Shown in pieces: positions 24,419 through 33,106 of a stretch of 36,836 bases of DNA. Source of the stretch: Lentimicrobium sp. L6 (GTDB taxonomy: Bacteria; Bacteroidota; Bacteroidia; Bacteroidales; UBA12170); contig NZ_JABKCA010000058.1 of the NCBI RefSeq assembly GCF_013166655.1, positions 1-36,836 of the forward strand, read 5' to 3'. Position 1 is the stretch's first letter; the number at the start of each line of letters is the position of its first letter. Below the pieces are notes generated by a model that was not told where the DNA came from, did not search any database, and was given only the letters and a program-made list of their open reading frames with translations. Position numbers and translations under genes: made by a program.

Positions 24419-25792
24419 TTACTTTTCATTCTTTATTCCTAGAGATAGGAGGGTGTTTAATATACTTATGCCGAAAGCAACAGTAAATACTAGTTGAATC
24501 GCTTCAGATTTTATAAGAAAGTAGCTTAGGTTTTGATGGGAGAAAAACTCAAAGGAAACTTGAAAAAATAAGCCAAATAATAAAACACCCATCAGTTTAC
24601 CTATACTTTTACTAATAGAAATGCTTGCAGACCCCATTCCATGTTTCCCCTGTGGAAGACTTTTCATGCCTATTTGTGTAGTAGCAGGATAATAGAAACC
24701 CATAGCTAAACCTAGTATAACCATTGAAACAATAATGAATATCATACTAGAATCGGTATTCCAAAAACTGAACATCAGCATGGATATGCTTAATAGAATA
24801 TTCCCAAGAATGACCATGTTTCTGGTGCTGAAATAGTTCCTAAAAAGATGACTGAAGTATGATAATACCAGCATTACACTCGGGGAAACCATCATTAAAA
24901 TTCCTGAAGTGCTAGGATTCAAAAATCTAGTTTCTTCAAAATAGAAAGGCCTGAGAAATCGACTTCCTATATTCACTAAAAAGAAGAGGAGGAAACCTAA
25001 ATTGGCTTGTCGAAAGTTGATGGTTTTAAATAGTTTTAAATCCAGAACTGGCGTGCTGCTTGTTTTTTCTTGTTTGATAAATAGAATCAGGAATAAAAGA
25101 CTAGCAGAAGCGGAACCCAATTTACTTAGTACATTGACACTGGAAGATGTAACAAGGTTAAAGAATAAGATAAAGAAACCTAAAAATAAAAAACTATAAA
25201 TACCACCGAGTATATCAACTTTGTTTGGGTCTATCTTTGGATTTTCGATTTTGATTTGATATGCAAAGAGGATTCCGATTATTGACAAAGGGAGGTTAAT
25301 TAGAAAAACTGTCTGCCAACCAAAAGAGTGGATAAGTAGACCTCCTATTAATGGCCCTAAACTAATTCCTAATCCACAACTCATCATCCATCTTCCATAT
25401 TCTTTTTGCTGTTTTGATGCTGCTACAAGTTGTTTGATTAATGCAGGACCACTCACATATAAAGCAGCCTCCGCTATCCCTTGAATAAAGCGAATGGGAA
25501 TGAGCCAGTAAAAGTTTGAAATTTGAGAGGTGATTGTGGTGGTGATGCCGAATAATAAAAAAGCAGTCGTTAGAATCGTTTTCGAATTTTGGGATTCAAT
25601 AAACTTTCCCATGATTAAAGCAGTTCCAGTAGCAGTTAACATGCTCGACATTAGAATTAATGAAACTGTGGTGACTGAAATATCGAAGTATTCTTTAATG
25701 GTAGGCAAGGCAATATTAATAGCAGAAAGGTCCATTAATACCATTAATGCTGCAATGTTGATTGAAATAATCAGAAAAGTCTGATTTTTCAT
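24419..25792 (-). CDS. MFS drug/metabolite exporter, DHA2 (14-helix) type
   Basis: A 457-residue integral membrane protein with many hydrophobic helices. The first helix holds MDLSAINIALPTI, matching the DHA2 motif (L-D-x-T-x-x-N-x-A-L-P), and the fifth helix holds GLGISLGPLIGGLL, the antiporter motif C. A motif-A-like loop follows helix two (GKFIESQNSKTIL) but lacks the usual Asp-Arg. Family knowledge: these proteins exchange drugs or metabolites for protons. The substrate is unknown. It lies 44 bp upstream of mltF on the same strand and probably has its own promoter at 25837-25844. Confidence 0.85.
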   Translation of the reverse strand: MKNQTFLIISINIAALMVLMDLSAINIALPTIKEYFDISVTTVSLILMSSMLTATGTALIMGKFIESQNSKTILTTAFLLFGITTTITSQISNFYWLIPIRFIQGIAEAALYVSGPALIKQLVAASKQQKEYGRWMMSCGLGISLGPLIGGLLIHSFGWQTVFLINLPLSIIGILFAYQIKIENPKIDPNKVDILGGIYSFLFLGFFILFFNLVTSSSVNVLSKLGSASASLLFLILFIKQEKTSSTPVLDLKLFKTINFRQANLGFLLFFLVNIGSRFLRPFYFEETRFLNPSTSGILMMVSPSVMLVLSYFSHLFRNYFSTRNMVILGNILLSISMLMFSFWNTDSSMIFIIVSMVILGLAMGFYYPATTQIGMKSLPQGKHGMGSASISISKSIGKLMGVLLFGLFFQVSFEFFSHQNLSYFLIKSEAIQLVFTVAFGISILNTLLSLGIKNEK

Positions 25793-25836
25793 ACCTTAGG
25801 TTTTGCGTTCGTATAAATTAATTTTATTTCAGTTTT

Positions 25837-25844
25837 CAAAGTTA
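25837..25844 (-). promoter_or_regulatory. -7 box TAACTTTG of the MFS gene
   Basis: On the minus strand TAACTTTG matches TAnnTTTG about 45 bp before the ATG at 25792. No clear -33 element. Confidence 0.45.
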
Positions 25845-25990
25845 TCAGCTTCGTTTAAATCTAATATAGGCATAATACTGATTTCATTTATTTTCTCAGT
25901 GGATTCTTTAAAATTTGGTAGTTTTGAAAAAAATACTTAAATTTATAGAGCAGAATTAGTTCTCACTTTTATGATTTTAAAAAACAAAAA

Positions 25991-27082
25991 ATGAATAAAA
26001 ATAACTTTTGTGTAATCATGGCAGGTGGTATTGGAAGCCGCTTCTGGCCAATGAGTCGCACTACTACCCCCAAGCAATTTATTGATGTATTAGGAACTGG
26101 AGAAACATTAATTCAACAAACTGTTAATCGTTTCAGGAAAGTTTGTCCTATCGAAAATATATATGTAGTCACCAATGATTTGTACAGGGAAATGGTAAAA
26201 GAACAAATTCCAGATATGGAATATGACCAAATTCTTTGTGAGCCTGCTAGAAGAAATACAGCGCCTTGCATTGCTTATGCAAATTATAAGATACAATCTA
26301 TAAATCCTAATGCAAATATTGTTGTAGCGCCATCTGATCATATTATTTTAAAAGAGGATGTTTTTGTTGAAGTCATTAAGTCTGCATTAGAGGCTACAGC
26401 CAATAATGATTGGTTGATTACATTAGGAATTGAACCAAGCAGACCTGATACCGGCTATGGTTATATTCAGTTCGACAAGAACTTAAAAGACGATCGTGAT
26501 GGGCGTATCCATAAGGTTAAAACCTTTACAGAAAAGCCAAAGTTAGAATTAGCTAAGGAGTTTTTGAAAAGTGGAGATTTCCTATGGAATGCAGGAATAT
26601 TTGTTTGGTCATTAAAGAGTATCCAAAAGGCTTTTGATACCCATTTAGCCGATGTGAGTAATATCTTTAAAGAAGGTATGGGAATGTATAATACAGAACG
26701 TGAAGAGTTGTTTATTGAAAACGCCTATTCTATTTGTAAAAACATTTCTATTGACTACGGAGTAATGGAAAGTGCCGAAAATGTATATGTTCTGAGTTCT
26801 GATTTTGGATGGTCCGATTTAGGCACATGGGGTTCTTTGTATGCCATCAGAGATAAGGATGAGAATGAAAACACCATACTCGGTAAGAATGTGATGACCT
26901 ATGATACTAAAAATAGCATTGTAAATGTAAAAGGAAATAGGTTGGTCGTTTTGCAAGGTCTCGATGATTACATTGTGGTTGATGAAGATAATATCCTGTT
27001 AGTTTGCAAGAAAACAGATGAACAAAGCATCAAAACCATTGTGAATGATGTGAAGGCTACTAAGGGCGATAAATTTGTTTAA
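25991..27082 (+). CDS. manC: Mannose-1-phosphate guanylyltransferase
   Basis: Makes GDP-mannose from GTP and mannose-1-phosphate, a precursor for mannose-, fucose- or rhamnose-containing glycans. The nucleotidyltransferase signature is GGIGSRFWPMSR (12-23) followed by TPKQF; EPARRNTAPCIA, APSDHII, FTEKP, FLWNAGIFVW and SSDFGWSDLGTWGSLY are all typical. The length (363) is that of the single-domain enzyme without the C-terminal isomerase cupin of bifunctional ManC. It stands alone, followed by a terminator; a TAGTTTTG box at 25919-25926 may be its promoter. Supports the polysaccharide genes elsewhere in the window. Confidence 0.95.
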   Translation: MNKNNFCVIMAGGIGSRFWPMSRTTTPKQFIDVLGTGETLIQQTVNRFRKVCPIENIYVVTNDLYREMVKEQIPDMEYDQILCEPARRNTAPCIAYANYKIQSINPNANIVVAPSDHIILKEDVFVEVIKSALEATANNDWLITLGIEPSRPDTGYGYIQFDKNLKDDRDGRIHKVKTFTEKPKLELAKEFLKSGDFLWNAGIFVWSLKSIQKAFDTHLADVSNIFKEGMGMYNTEREELFIENAYSICKNISIDYGVMESAENVYVLSSDFGWSDLGTWGSLYAIRDKDENENTILGKNVMTYDTKNSIVNVKGNRLVVLQGLDDYIVVDEDNILLVCKKTDEQSIKTIVNDVKATKGDKFV

Positions 27083-27102
27083 ACATAAAATAGTTGTATT
27101 AA

Positions 27103-27137
27103 AAGGCTCTGATCTCGAAAAAATCAGAGCTTTTTTT
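27103..27137 (+). terminator. Terminator after manC
   Basis: The stem GCTCTGAT/ATCAGAGC (27106-27113 with 27123-27130) has a 9-nt loop and is followed by seven T, 20 bp after the manC stop. Confidence 0.85.
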
Positions 27138-27167
27138 GTGCTATTAAAAAGGTTGGAAAATATAGGT

Positions 27168-27698
27168 TTATCTCACATATTTCAGTTGCAAAACCCCATT
27201 AGTATAATGTTTGCTTTCCACCAAATTCAGTTTTTTTTCTTTGATAACTCCATGGAAGAGTTTGACCCCATGCCCTAACATAATGGGGATTATATTTAAT
27301 ATAATTTCATCAATAAGGTTATAATTGATAAGGATTTGATTCACCTGTCCTCCTCCAACAAGAAAGATATCTTTGCCATTTTGTCTTTTCAACCTGTTTA
27401 CAAAAGAGGCAATGTCTTCTTCGATAAATTCTATATCGTTATTCCCCTTTAAACCTTGCTGACGAGTAAAAACATAATTCTTTTTGTCTGGGTAGGGGAA
27501 TGGTTTATTGAAGCCTTTAATGATTTTATAGGTAGTATGACCCATGATAGTGGTGTCTATAGAATTATAAAAATCTTGACGGCCATAGTCTTCTCCTTCA
27601 ATTATATATTCTGGTAAATCTAACCAGCTTACATCGCCATTGGCTCGAGCGATATAATGGTCGAAGCTAGTAGTGATATATAGTTTAAGTTTTCTCAA
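27168..27698 (-). CDS. Dihydrofolate-reductase-like (RibD C-terminal domain) protein
   Basis: A 176-residue protein with the DHFR/RibD-C fold: MRKLKLYITTSFDHYIA at the start, an MGHTTYKII motif near residue 52, LVGGGQVNQILI as the NADPH-binding loop, and DEIILNIIPIMLGHGVKLF near the end. Family knowledge: the group resembles Bacillus YwjB/YyaP; most members lack demonstrated DHFR activity. Substrate unknown. It lies 6 bp after the ChaN-like gene on the same strand, so the two are probably co-transcribed, though their functions are not obviously linked. Confidence 0.85.
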   Translation of the reverse strand: MRKLKLYITTSFDHYIARANGDVSWLDLPEYIIEGEDYGRQDFYNSIDTTIMGHTTYKIIKGFNKPFPYPDKKNYVFTRQQGLKGNNDIEFIEEDIASFVNRLKRQNGKDIFLVGGGQVNQILINYNLIDEIILNIIPIMLGHGVKLFHGVIKEKKLNLVESKHYTNGVLQLKYVR

Positions 27699-27704
27699 AA
27701 TATC

Positions 27705-28571
27705 CTAATGAGTTTTTGTCATGTCTTCGTCTACAGCAAGAATGAAATCAGCAAGATTTAAATTTCCCTCTTCTAGTTTTTCAATTTCAGACTGTTCTAC
27801 ACTTGCAATAGTCACAATTTTTAAATTAGGATTGGCTTGCTTGAGATACCATACTATTCCTTCAAAATTATTACTATGAAAGGTCCCATGATAATGAAGG
27901 AATTGCTGACCTTCTTTTAGGTTTTTTAAGATAAAATGAGCCATAGTAGCGTCTTTAATGGCTTGTGCTTTAGGGAGGTTTTCATTGGCGTGACCCATAT
28001 CTTTCATCATTTCCATCATTTCTTTGTAAGCAGGTAATTCAGCATCATAAACAATAGGGATTTCTGCTAGAAATACTTTTGAAGCTTCTGGTAATTCCTC
28101 CAAAGCTTCAAATCCTTTTTTATGAACGATACTGGCATATCTTCTAGGGACATTTGTAGCTATAAAGTCTAAATTATTTGTTTTGGCAAATTCTAATAAT
28201 GGTTTGTAATCAGTTTTGTAATTTGGCCATAATCTAGCATCTGCTTCAAACTTTTTTGCTGCAAAAAAGTCTGCAAAATATTCGTCAATAATAATTTGGT
28301 TATCCGATTCGAACATCTCTGCTCCAAGAACTAAGCTTTCTCCATTTACATCAAAAAGATCTTTTGTTAATTCAAGTTGCAGCCAATGGCATATCGGGTT
28401 GTTGTGTAATTCTCCAAACATTACAATGTCAGCATCCTCTATGGATTTTATCATCTTTTGATATTTGATGGTTTTACCGTCTTTTTTGAAAATTTGATAG
28501 GAGGGTTTATCCGTTTTGAATGCAATAGATAGTATTACTAGTGGGATAATAAATAATAGAAATCGTTTCAT
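27705..28571 (-). CDS. ChaN-like haem-binding/iron-regulated family protein
   Basis: A 288-residue protein. It begins with a hydrophobic segment (FLLFIIPLVILSIAF) that serves as a signal or anchor and has no lipobox Cys. The Cofac_haem_bdg (ChaN) pattern is present: DADIVMFGELHNNPICHW with Glu54 and His56, LGAEMFESDNQ, ARLWPNYKTDYKPLLEFA, ATNVPRRYA and FLHYHGTFHSN. Family knowledge: ChaN of Campylobacter binds haem at the outer membrane. Haem contact residues cannot be confirmed by eye. It is the first gene of a two-gene unit and has a TACATTTG promoter box at 28589-28596. Confidence 0.85.
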   Translation of the reverse strand: MKRFLLFIIPLVILSIAFKTDKPSYQIFKKDGKTIKYQKMIKSIEDADIVMFGELHNNPICHWLQLELTKDLFDVNGESLVLGAEMFESDNQIIIDEYFADFFAAKKFEADARLWPNYKTDYKPLLEFAKTNNLDFIATNVPRRYASIVHKKGFEALEELPEASKVFLAEIPIVYDAELPAYKEMMEMMKDMGHANENLPKAQAIKDATMAHFILKNLKEGQQFLHYHGTFHSNNFEGIVWYLKQANPNLKIVTIASVEQSEIEKLEEGNLNLADFILAVDEDMTKTH

Positions 28572-28588
28572 ATAGGTTTTGTTTTTAG

Positions 28589-28596
28589 CAAATGTA
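28589..28596 (-). promoter_or_regulatory. -7 box TACATTTG of the chaN-like gene
   Basis: On the minus strand TACATTTG matches TAnnTTTG 17 bp before the ATG at 28571. The -33 element is weak. Confidence 0.55.
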
Positions 28597-28748
28597 AGGT
28601 ATTTTTTTATTTTAAATTTCTAGTTTCAATCCAATGCTTTGCCGAAAAAATTAAAAAATAATCCTGCATATATTTCATTAATAATTAAAGTACTATTTTT
28701 CACATATTGACGTTATATTTTATATGGTGTAATATCTTCAATATATCT

Positions 28749-28780
28749 TTTGATTTATTGTTTAAAAAAACCGAGTTTTG
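28749..28780 (+). promoter_or_regulatory. Probable promoter of the S41 peptidase operon
   Basis: TTTG at 28749-28752 and GAGTTTTG at 28773-28780 (one mismatch to TAnnTTTG), with a 20-bp spacer. The predicted start is about 10 nt before the ATG at 28796. Confidence 0.45.
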
Positions 28781-28795
28781 TACAAAATTAAATCT

Positions 28796-30451
28796 ATGCG
28801 CAGTACTTTTACATTATTCCTAAGTAGTTTACTCTTGCTATCACAAATTGCTGTAGCACAAAATAAATCACATGCATTTGAGATATCAAAGAATTTAGAT
28901 ATTTATGCTACACTTATAAAGGAGCTTAACAATAATTATGTTGAAGAAATAAATCCCGGAGAGCTGAATACCATTGCATTGGATGCTATGTTGTCATCTC
29001 TAGATCCTTATACTATTTATATTCCGGAAAGTAAAATTGAGGATATGAAATTCTTAACCACCGGAGAATATGGTGGAATAGGAGTCAGTGTAATTAAACG
29101 AGATGATAAAGTTATAATAGCATCATTAGAAGGTAATTCTCCAGCTGTAGAATCTGGTTTGTTGGCTGGTGATGAGGTTATAAGTATCGATGGTCAAGAT
29201 CTATCCGAATTAACAGATGAAGAAATTAGCCTATTATTAAAGGGGCAGCCTGGAACACCAACTCAAATTGTTCTTAAACGATGGGGAATTACAGAATTTA
29301 TTATAAAAGAAGTGCTCAGAAGGAATTTAAATGTAGATAATATCCCTTTTTATGGAATGTTGGATTCAGCTTATGCGTATATTAATTTAACCTCTTTTAC
29401 TAAAGATGCGGCATCAAAATCGGCCAAAGCATTTTTGGAATTAAAAAAGAATAATCCGCAGGGATTAATTTTCGATTTAAGAGGAAATGGAGGAGGCTTG
29501 ATAGGAGAGGCTGTTGATATTTTGAATATTTTCATCGATAATGGTCAAGAAGTGGTTAGAACAAAAGGTAGATTAAGAGAGAAAAACTATATCTACAAAA
29601 CACGTAAATCAGCCATTGATTTGGAAATGCCAGTCGTATTCTTAGTGGATAGAAACTCAGCCTCAGCTTCAGAGATTGTAAGTGGAGCCATTCAAGATTT
29701 AGATAGAGGGGTTATTCTTGGGGAAAGAACCTATGGAAAAGGCTTGGTTCAGAGTGTATTGCCCTTAAGCTTTAATTCTCAATTTAAAGTTACTATTGCT
29801 AAGTACTATATTCCTAGTGGTAGATGTATTCAGGCCATTGATTACTCTCATAAGGATAAAAATGGAGATGCAATCCTTGTAAATGATTCTTTGTTGGAAG
29901 CCTTCAAAACAAAAAATGGGCGCACTGTTTATGATGGTCGCGGCATTAAGCCTGATGTTATCTTGTCACCTAAAGACTTTAGTGATATCTCTGAGGCTTT
30001 AATTGATAAATTTCTAATATTTGACTTTTGCACCGAATATAGACTAAGCCATGATAGTATTGCAGCAGCTGATGAATTTGAGATTTCTGAGGTGATTTGG
30101 AATGATTTCTTGACTTTTCTTAAAGGTAAGGATATATCATATAAGTCAGCGTTGGAATTGCAGTTGGACAAGATAAAAAAGCAAATTGTTGCTGATAGTT
30201 TGTATGATGGCTTGGAGGAGATTTGTGAACAGATTCAACAAAAAATAGATGCTAAAAAGGAAAACGAGATAGAAGAGCATAAAGATGAAATAATCAGAAT
30301 TCTTAAAACAGATTTAGTGAGTCGCTATTATTATACAAAAGGTGTTATTGTAGCCAACCTCTATGAGGATAGAGCAATCGCAAAAGCTATATCGCTAATT
30401 TCAAACATCGAAGAATATAATAAGATTCTAAAAATAGACGCCAACAAATAA
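28796..30451 (+). CDS. S41-family C-terminal processing peptidase
   Basis: A 551-residue exported serine protease of the CtpA type. A signal peptide (about 1-21, ending AVAQ) is followed by an N-terminal helical part, a PDZ domain (about 85-170, GEYGGIGVSVIKRDD, SGLLAGDEVISIDGQDL) and an S41 core with IFDLRGNGGG. The catalytic dyad is Ser290 in NSASASE and Lys315 in TYGKGLVQ, 25 residues apart as in Prc/CtpA. A C-terminal helical domain of about 150 residues follows. The earlier TTG at 28778 overlaps the promoter, so the ATG at 28796 is preferred. It leads an operon with a ligase-like and a cupin gene; the downstream start is one base after its stop codon. Confidence 0.92.
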   Translation: MRSTFTLFLSSLLLLSQIAVAQNKSHAFEISKNLDIYATLIKELNNNYVEEINPGELNTIALDAMLSSLDPYTIYIPESKIEDMKFLTTGEYGGIGVSVIKRDDKVIIASLEGNSPAVESGLLAGDEVISIDGQDLSELTDEEISLLLKGQPGTPTQIVLKRWGITEFIIKEVLRRNLNVDNIPFYGMLDSAYAYINLTSFTKDAASKSAKAFLELKKNNPQGLIFDLRGNGGGLIGEAVDILNIFIDNGQEVVRTKGRLREKNYIYKTRKSAIDLEMPVVFLVDRNSASASEIVSGAIQDLDRGVILGERTYGKGLVQSVLPLSFNSQFKVTIAKYYIPSGRCIQAIDYSHKDKNGDAILVNDSLLEAFKTKNGRTVYDGRGIKPDVILSPKDFSDISEALIDKFLIFDFCTEYRLSHDSIAAADEFEISEVIWNDFLTFLKGKDISYKSALELQLDKIKKQIVADSLYDGLEEICEQIQQKIDAKKENEIEEHKDEIIRILKTDLVSRYYYTKGVIVANLYEDRAIAKAISLISNIEEYNKILKIDANK

Positions 30452-30452
30452 T

Positions 30453-32057
30453 ATGGGTTTTCAAAAGGGTTTAATTAGTGATACGTTATATGAGAAGCTA
30501 TTGTTCTGGGCTTTAGCATTAATGGTAGTTAGTATCCCTTCGTCTCGTGTATTGATGAGTATGTCGCAAATGGCTTTCGGAGTTCTATGGTTAGCTCATG
30601 GTCAATACAGAAAGAAATGGAGCGCCTTTATAAATAATAGAGTCGCTGTATTAATGGTTTCTCTTTTTGTTATCCACTTCATTGGGGTATTCTACTCTAC
30701 GGATATAGATTACGCTCTGAAAGACCTACGGACCAAAGTTCCTATCCTTATTATTCCATTTATGTTTAGTGCTTTCCCGAAAATCAATTCTGAAAAACTT
30801 TATACGCTTTTAAAGCTATTTATAGGCTCTGTGATTATGATATCACTTTATGTGTTTGTAGAACATTATAATTCTCAGGAAGTGATAAGAGACTTGATAA
30901 GTAGAGAAGTTTTTTCCCATATTCGTTTTAGTCTTAATTTGAATTTGGCCTTATTTTTTATTGTCATTCTGCTTTGGAAGCAAAAATTGGGTTTTATGGG
31001 TAAGATATCTGCTATAGTTGTATTTGGATGGTTGTTTTTTTTCCTATTAAAACTAGAAGCATTTACTGGTATCGTTGTATTTGCTGTATTATTGCTTGGA
31101 ATGTTCATGTTTGTTGCAATTAAGGTAAAAAAAATCATTATTAAAATTTTATTGTGGTCAATTGTATTTTTCTTACCTCTGTTTATTGGATTTTATTTAC
31201 TTGACTTTTATGAAAAGAATACAAAGCTTGAGGAACTAGATATTGAGAATTTGGATAAGTGGAGTCCATCGGGTCATTATTATTATCATAGGCTAGATTT
31301 GGGTACAGAAAACGGTAAATATGTTTATGCATATATTCAAGAAAAAGAACTAAGAGAAGAATGGAATTCAAGAAGTGAGATAAAATATGATAGCTTAGAT
31401 AGTCGGGGGCAAATGATTAAGTATACGCTAATACGATATTTAACCTCAATAGATCAACGAAAAGATAAGGAAGGCGTTATGTCCTTGACTAAAGAGGATG
31501 TAGCTAATGTTGAAAATGGTATAGCAAATGTAAATTACACTAAGGGTTTTGGTATAGACGCACGTTTAATGAAGATTCTATTGGAATATAATAATTATAT
31601 TCGTACTGGCGATCCTAGCGGTCATAGTGTGATGCAGAGAATAGAATATTGGAAGACAGCTAGCTATATTATTAGAAATAATTTCTGGATTGGTGTAGGT
31701 ACTGGAGATATGAATATTGCTTTTCAAGATAAATACGATTCTGTTGATTCAAAATTAGATTTAAAATGGCGCTTAAGAACGCACAATCAATATTTGAGTA
31801 TATGGGTGGGTCTTGGAGTTTTAGGCTTTTTGTGGTTTATTTTCGTTCTTATTTATCCGGTCTTGTATTTAAAAGCATATAAAGATCTGTTTTTTATGGT
31901 ATTTTTTATAACACTATTGGTTTCTATGTTAACGGAAGATACAATTGAGACACAAGCAGGACTTAGCTTCTATGTGTTTTTTTATTGTTTGTTTTTGATA
32001 ATAGTGCCTCATGAAAATATCCAAAATAAAATTGTTTCAAATGATCAAAATCGATAG
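30453..32057 (+). CDS. O-antigen ligase/polymerase-like membrane protein (Wzy_C)
   Basis: A 534-residue protein with about ten or more hydrophobic helices and a large polar loop (about 250-410) between the last helices. Before the C-terminal helices it carries the Wzy_C pattern: RIEYWKTASYIIRNNFWIGVGTGDM, then LRTHNQYLSIWVGLGVLG with the conserved His. Family knowledge: such proteins ligate or polymerise lipid-linked glycans at the periplasmic face. Sequence alone does not separate ligase (WaaL) from polymerase (Wzy). It begins one base after the protease stop and overlaps the WbuC gene by 17 bp, so it is translated in a tight operon. Confidence 0.85.
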   Translation: MGFQKGLISDTLYEKLLFWALALMVVSIPSSRVLMSMSQMAFGVLWLAHGQYRKKWSAFINNRVAVLMVSLFVIHFIGVFYSTDIDYALKDLRTKVPILIIPFMFSAFPKINSEKLYTLLKLFIGSVIMISLYVFVEHYNSQEVIRDLISREVFSHIRFSLNLNLALFFIVILLWKQKLGFMGKISAIVVFGWLFFFLLKLEAFTGIVVFAVLLLGMFMFVAIKVKKIIIKILLWSIVFFLPLFIGFYLLDFYEKNTKLEELDIENLDKWSPSGHYYYHRLDLGTENGKYVYAYIQEKELREEWNSRSEIKYDSLDSRGQMIKYTLIRYLTSIDQRKDKEGVMSLTKEDVANVENGIANVNYTKGFGIDARLMKILLEYNNYIRTGDPSGHSVMQRIEYWKTASYIIRNNFWIGVGTGDMNIAFQDKYDSVDSKLDLKWRLRTHNQYLSIWVGLGVLGFLWFIFVLIYPVLYLKAYKDLFFMVFFITLLVSMLTEDTIETQAGLSFYVFFYCLFLIIVPHENIQNKIVSNDQNR

Positions 32058-32517
32058 AAAGCTTCTTGATAGATTAACAGAAAGTGCAAAGAATAGTGAA
32101 CGGAAGCGCATGAATTATAATTTCCACCCTCAACTAGATGATCCTATCCAACGACTCTTAAATGCATTAGAACCTGAAACATATTTACCACCACACCGTC
32201 ATCAGGATCCTGATAAGGAAGAAGTGTTTTTGGTGTTACGAGGGAAGCTAGTACTTATAGAATTTGATGATGATGGTTCTGTTTTATCCCATATGATAAT
32301 AGAACCTCAAAACGGAACCTATGGAGGAGAAGTGGCATGTGGGGTTTGGCATACTTTGATTTCATTAGAATCAGGAACTGTGATTTATGAAGTTAAGAAA
32401 GGACCATTTGCTCCAATATCACGAGATAATTTTGCTTCTTGGGCTCCTCTGGATAGCTCTTTGAAAGCAAAACAATATCAGGAGGAATTGTTAAAAAGCA
32501 TTGGAATCCTCAGGTAA
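32041..32517 (+). CDS. wbuC: WbuC-family cupin metalloprotein
   Basis: A 158-residue cytosolic protein, single cupin fold. The family start MIKIDRKLLDRL at 32041 is preferred over the in-frame ATG at 32011. Early residues SERKRMNYNFHP are typical; the metal site is likely His52 and His54 in LPPHRHQDPDKEEV, Glu60 or Glu61, and His104 in GVWHTL. The family's usual C-terminal WAP motif is present (ASWAP). Family knowledge: WbuC sits in O-antigen or LPS loci and its activity is unproven. Its overlap with the Wzy-like gene fits this. Confidence 0.9.
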   Translation: MIKIDRKLLDRLTESAKNSERKRMNYNFHPQLDDPIQRLLNALEPETYLPPHRHQDPDKEEVFLVLRGKLVLIEFDDDGSVLSHMIIEPQNGTYGGEVACGVWHTLISLESGTVIYEVKKGPFAPISRDNFASWAPLDSSLKAKQYQEELLKSIGILR

Positions 32518-32770
32518 ATACCTCCGGTTTAAACTAATATTTCATTTATATCCTGTTTATTTTGTGCCCATAAAGATTGCGAAAAAATTGTCTTTTCTGT
32601 GCCTTTTTCTATTTGTTTCGAGATTTTATTAGAGGGTAAAATTGTTGAAAACTACATAGTATACTCGATATAGGTTGTTCATGATTGATTCCCAAATAAT
32701 AAAAAATCAAGAGATGTAATTTTTTATTTCAATTATTCAAAAATGTTTAATTTCTTTGGTGTACATCTTC

Positions 32771-32783
32771 TGGACATTGTCCA
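32771..32783. promoter_or_regulatory. Palindrome TGGACATTGTCCA
   Basis: Six-base arms around a single T, about 140 bp upstream of the TATATTTG box and 324 bp upstream of the adhesin ATG. Possible operator; no known consensus assigned. Confidence 0.35.
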
Positions 32784-32912
32784 AAAGTAAGCATAACTCT
32801 CTATACATTAGTTAGATGTATTCTTAATTGTGTTGATCCTTTATTTCCCTTTGTCAACATTAGACTGTTCATTTTCTGTGACTTAATTTCATATACGTGC
32901 GCAACTTAAAAT

Positions 32913-32920
32913 TATATTTG
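32913..32920 (+). promoter_or_regulatory. TATATTTG box, possible adhesin promoter
   Basis: Matches TAnnTTTG. It lies 186 bp before the ATG at 33107 with no clear -33 element, so either an activator is needed or the real promoter is elsewhere. Confidence 0.35.
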
Positions 32921-33106
32921 AGTAGATGATTATTAGGTCTTTAGCAGCTTGTCAACAATTTGTTAATAACTGCTTGAGAATTATTATATACGGAAGAACT
33001 CAAGATTATAACCACAGAGAGTAATGAATTTAGATTATTGATCATTTGTATGGTGGAGAATCGAAATTCAATATTGTATTTTAAACCTATTGAAATTAAT
33101 TCGCAT

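Larger units (their letters stand above)
32518..33106. other. 589-bp gene-free region before the lectin adhesin
   Basis: I see no ORF worth reporting on either strand. It holds a 13-bp palindrome TGGACA-T-TGTCCA at 32771-32783, two copies of TTGTCAACA (near 32864 and 32949), a TATATTTG box at 32913-32920, and an inverted repeat CTTGAG/CTCAAG at 32973-32978/32999-33004. If the box is the promoter, the adhesin has a leader of about 180 nt. Confidence 0.5.
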
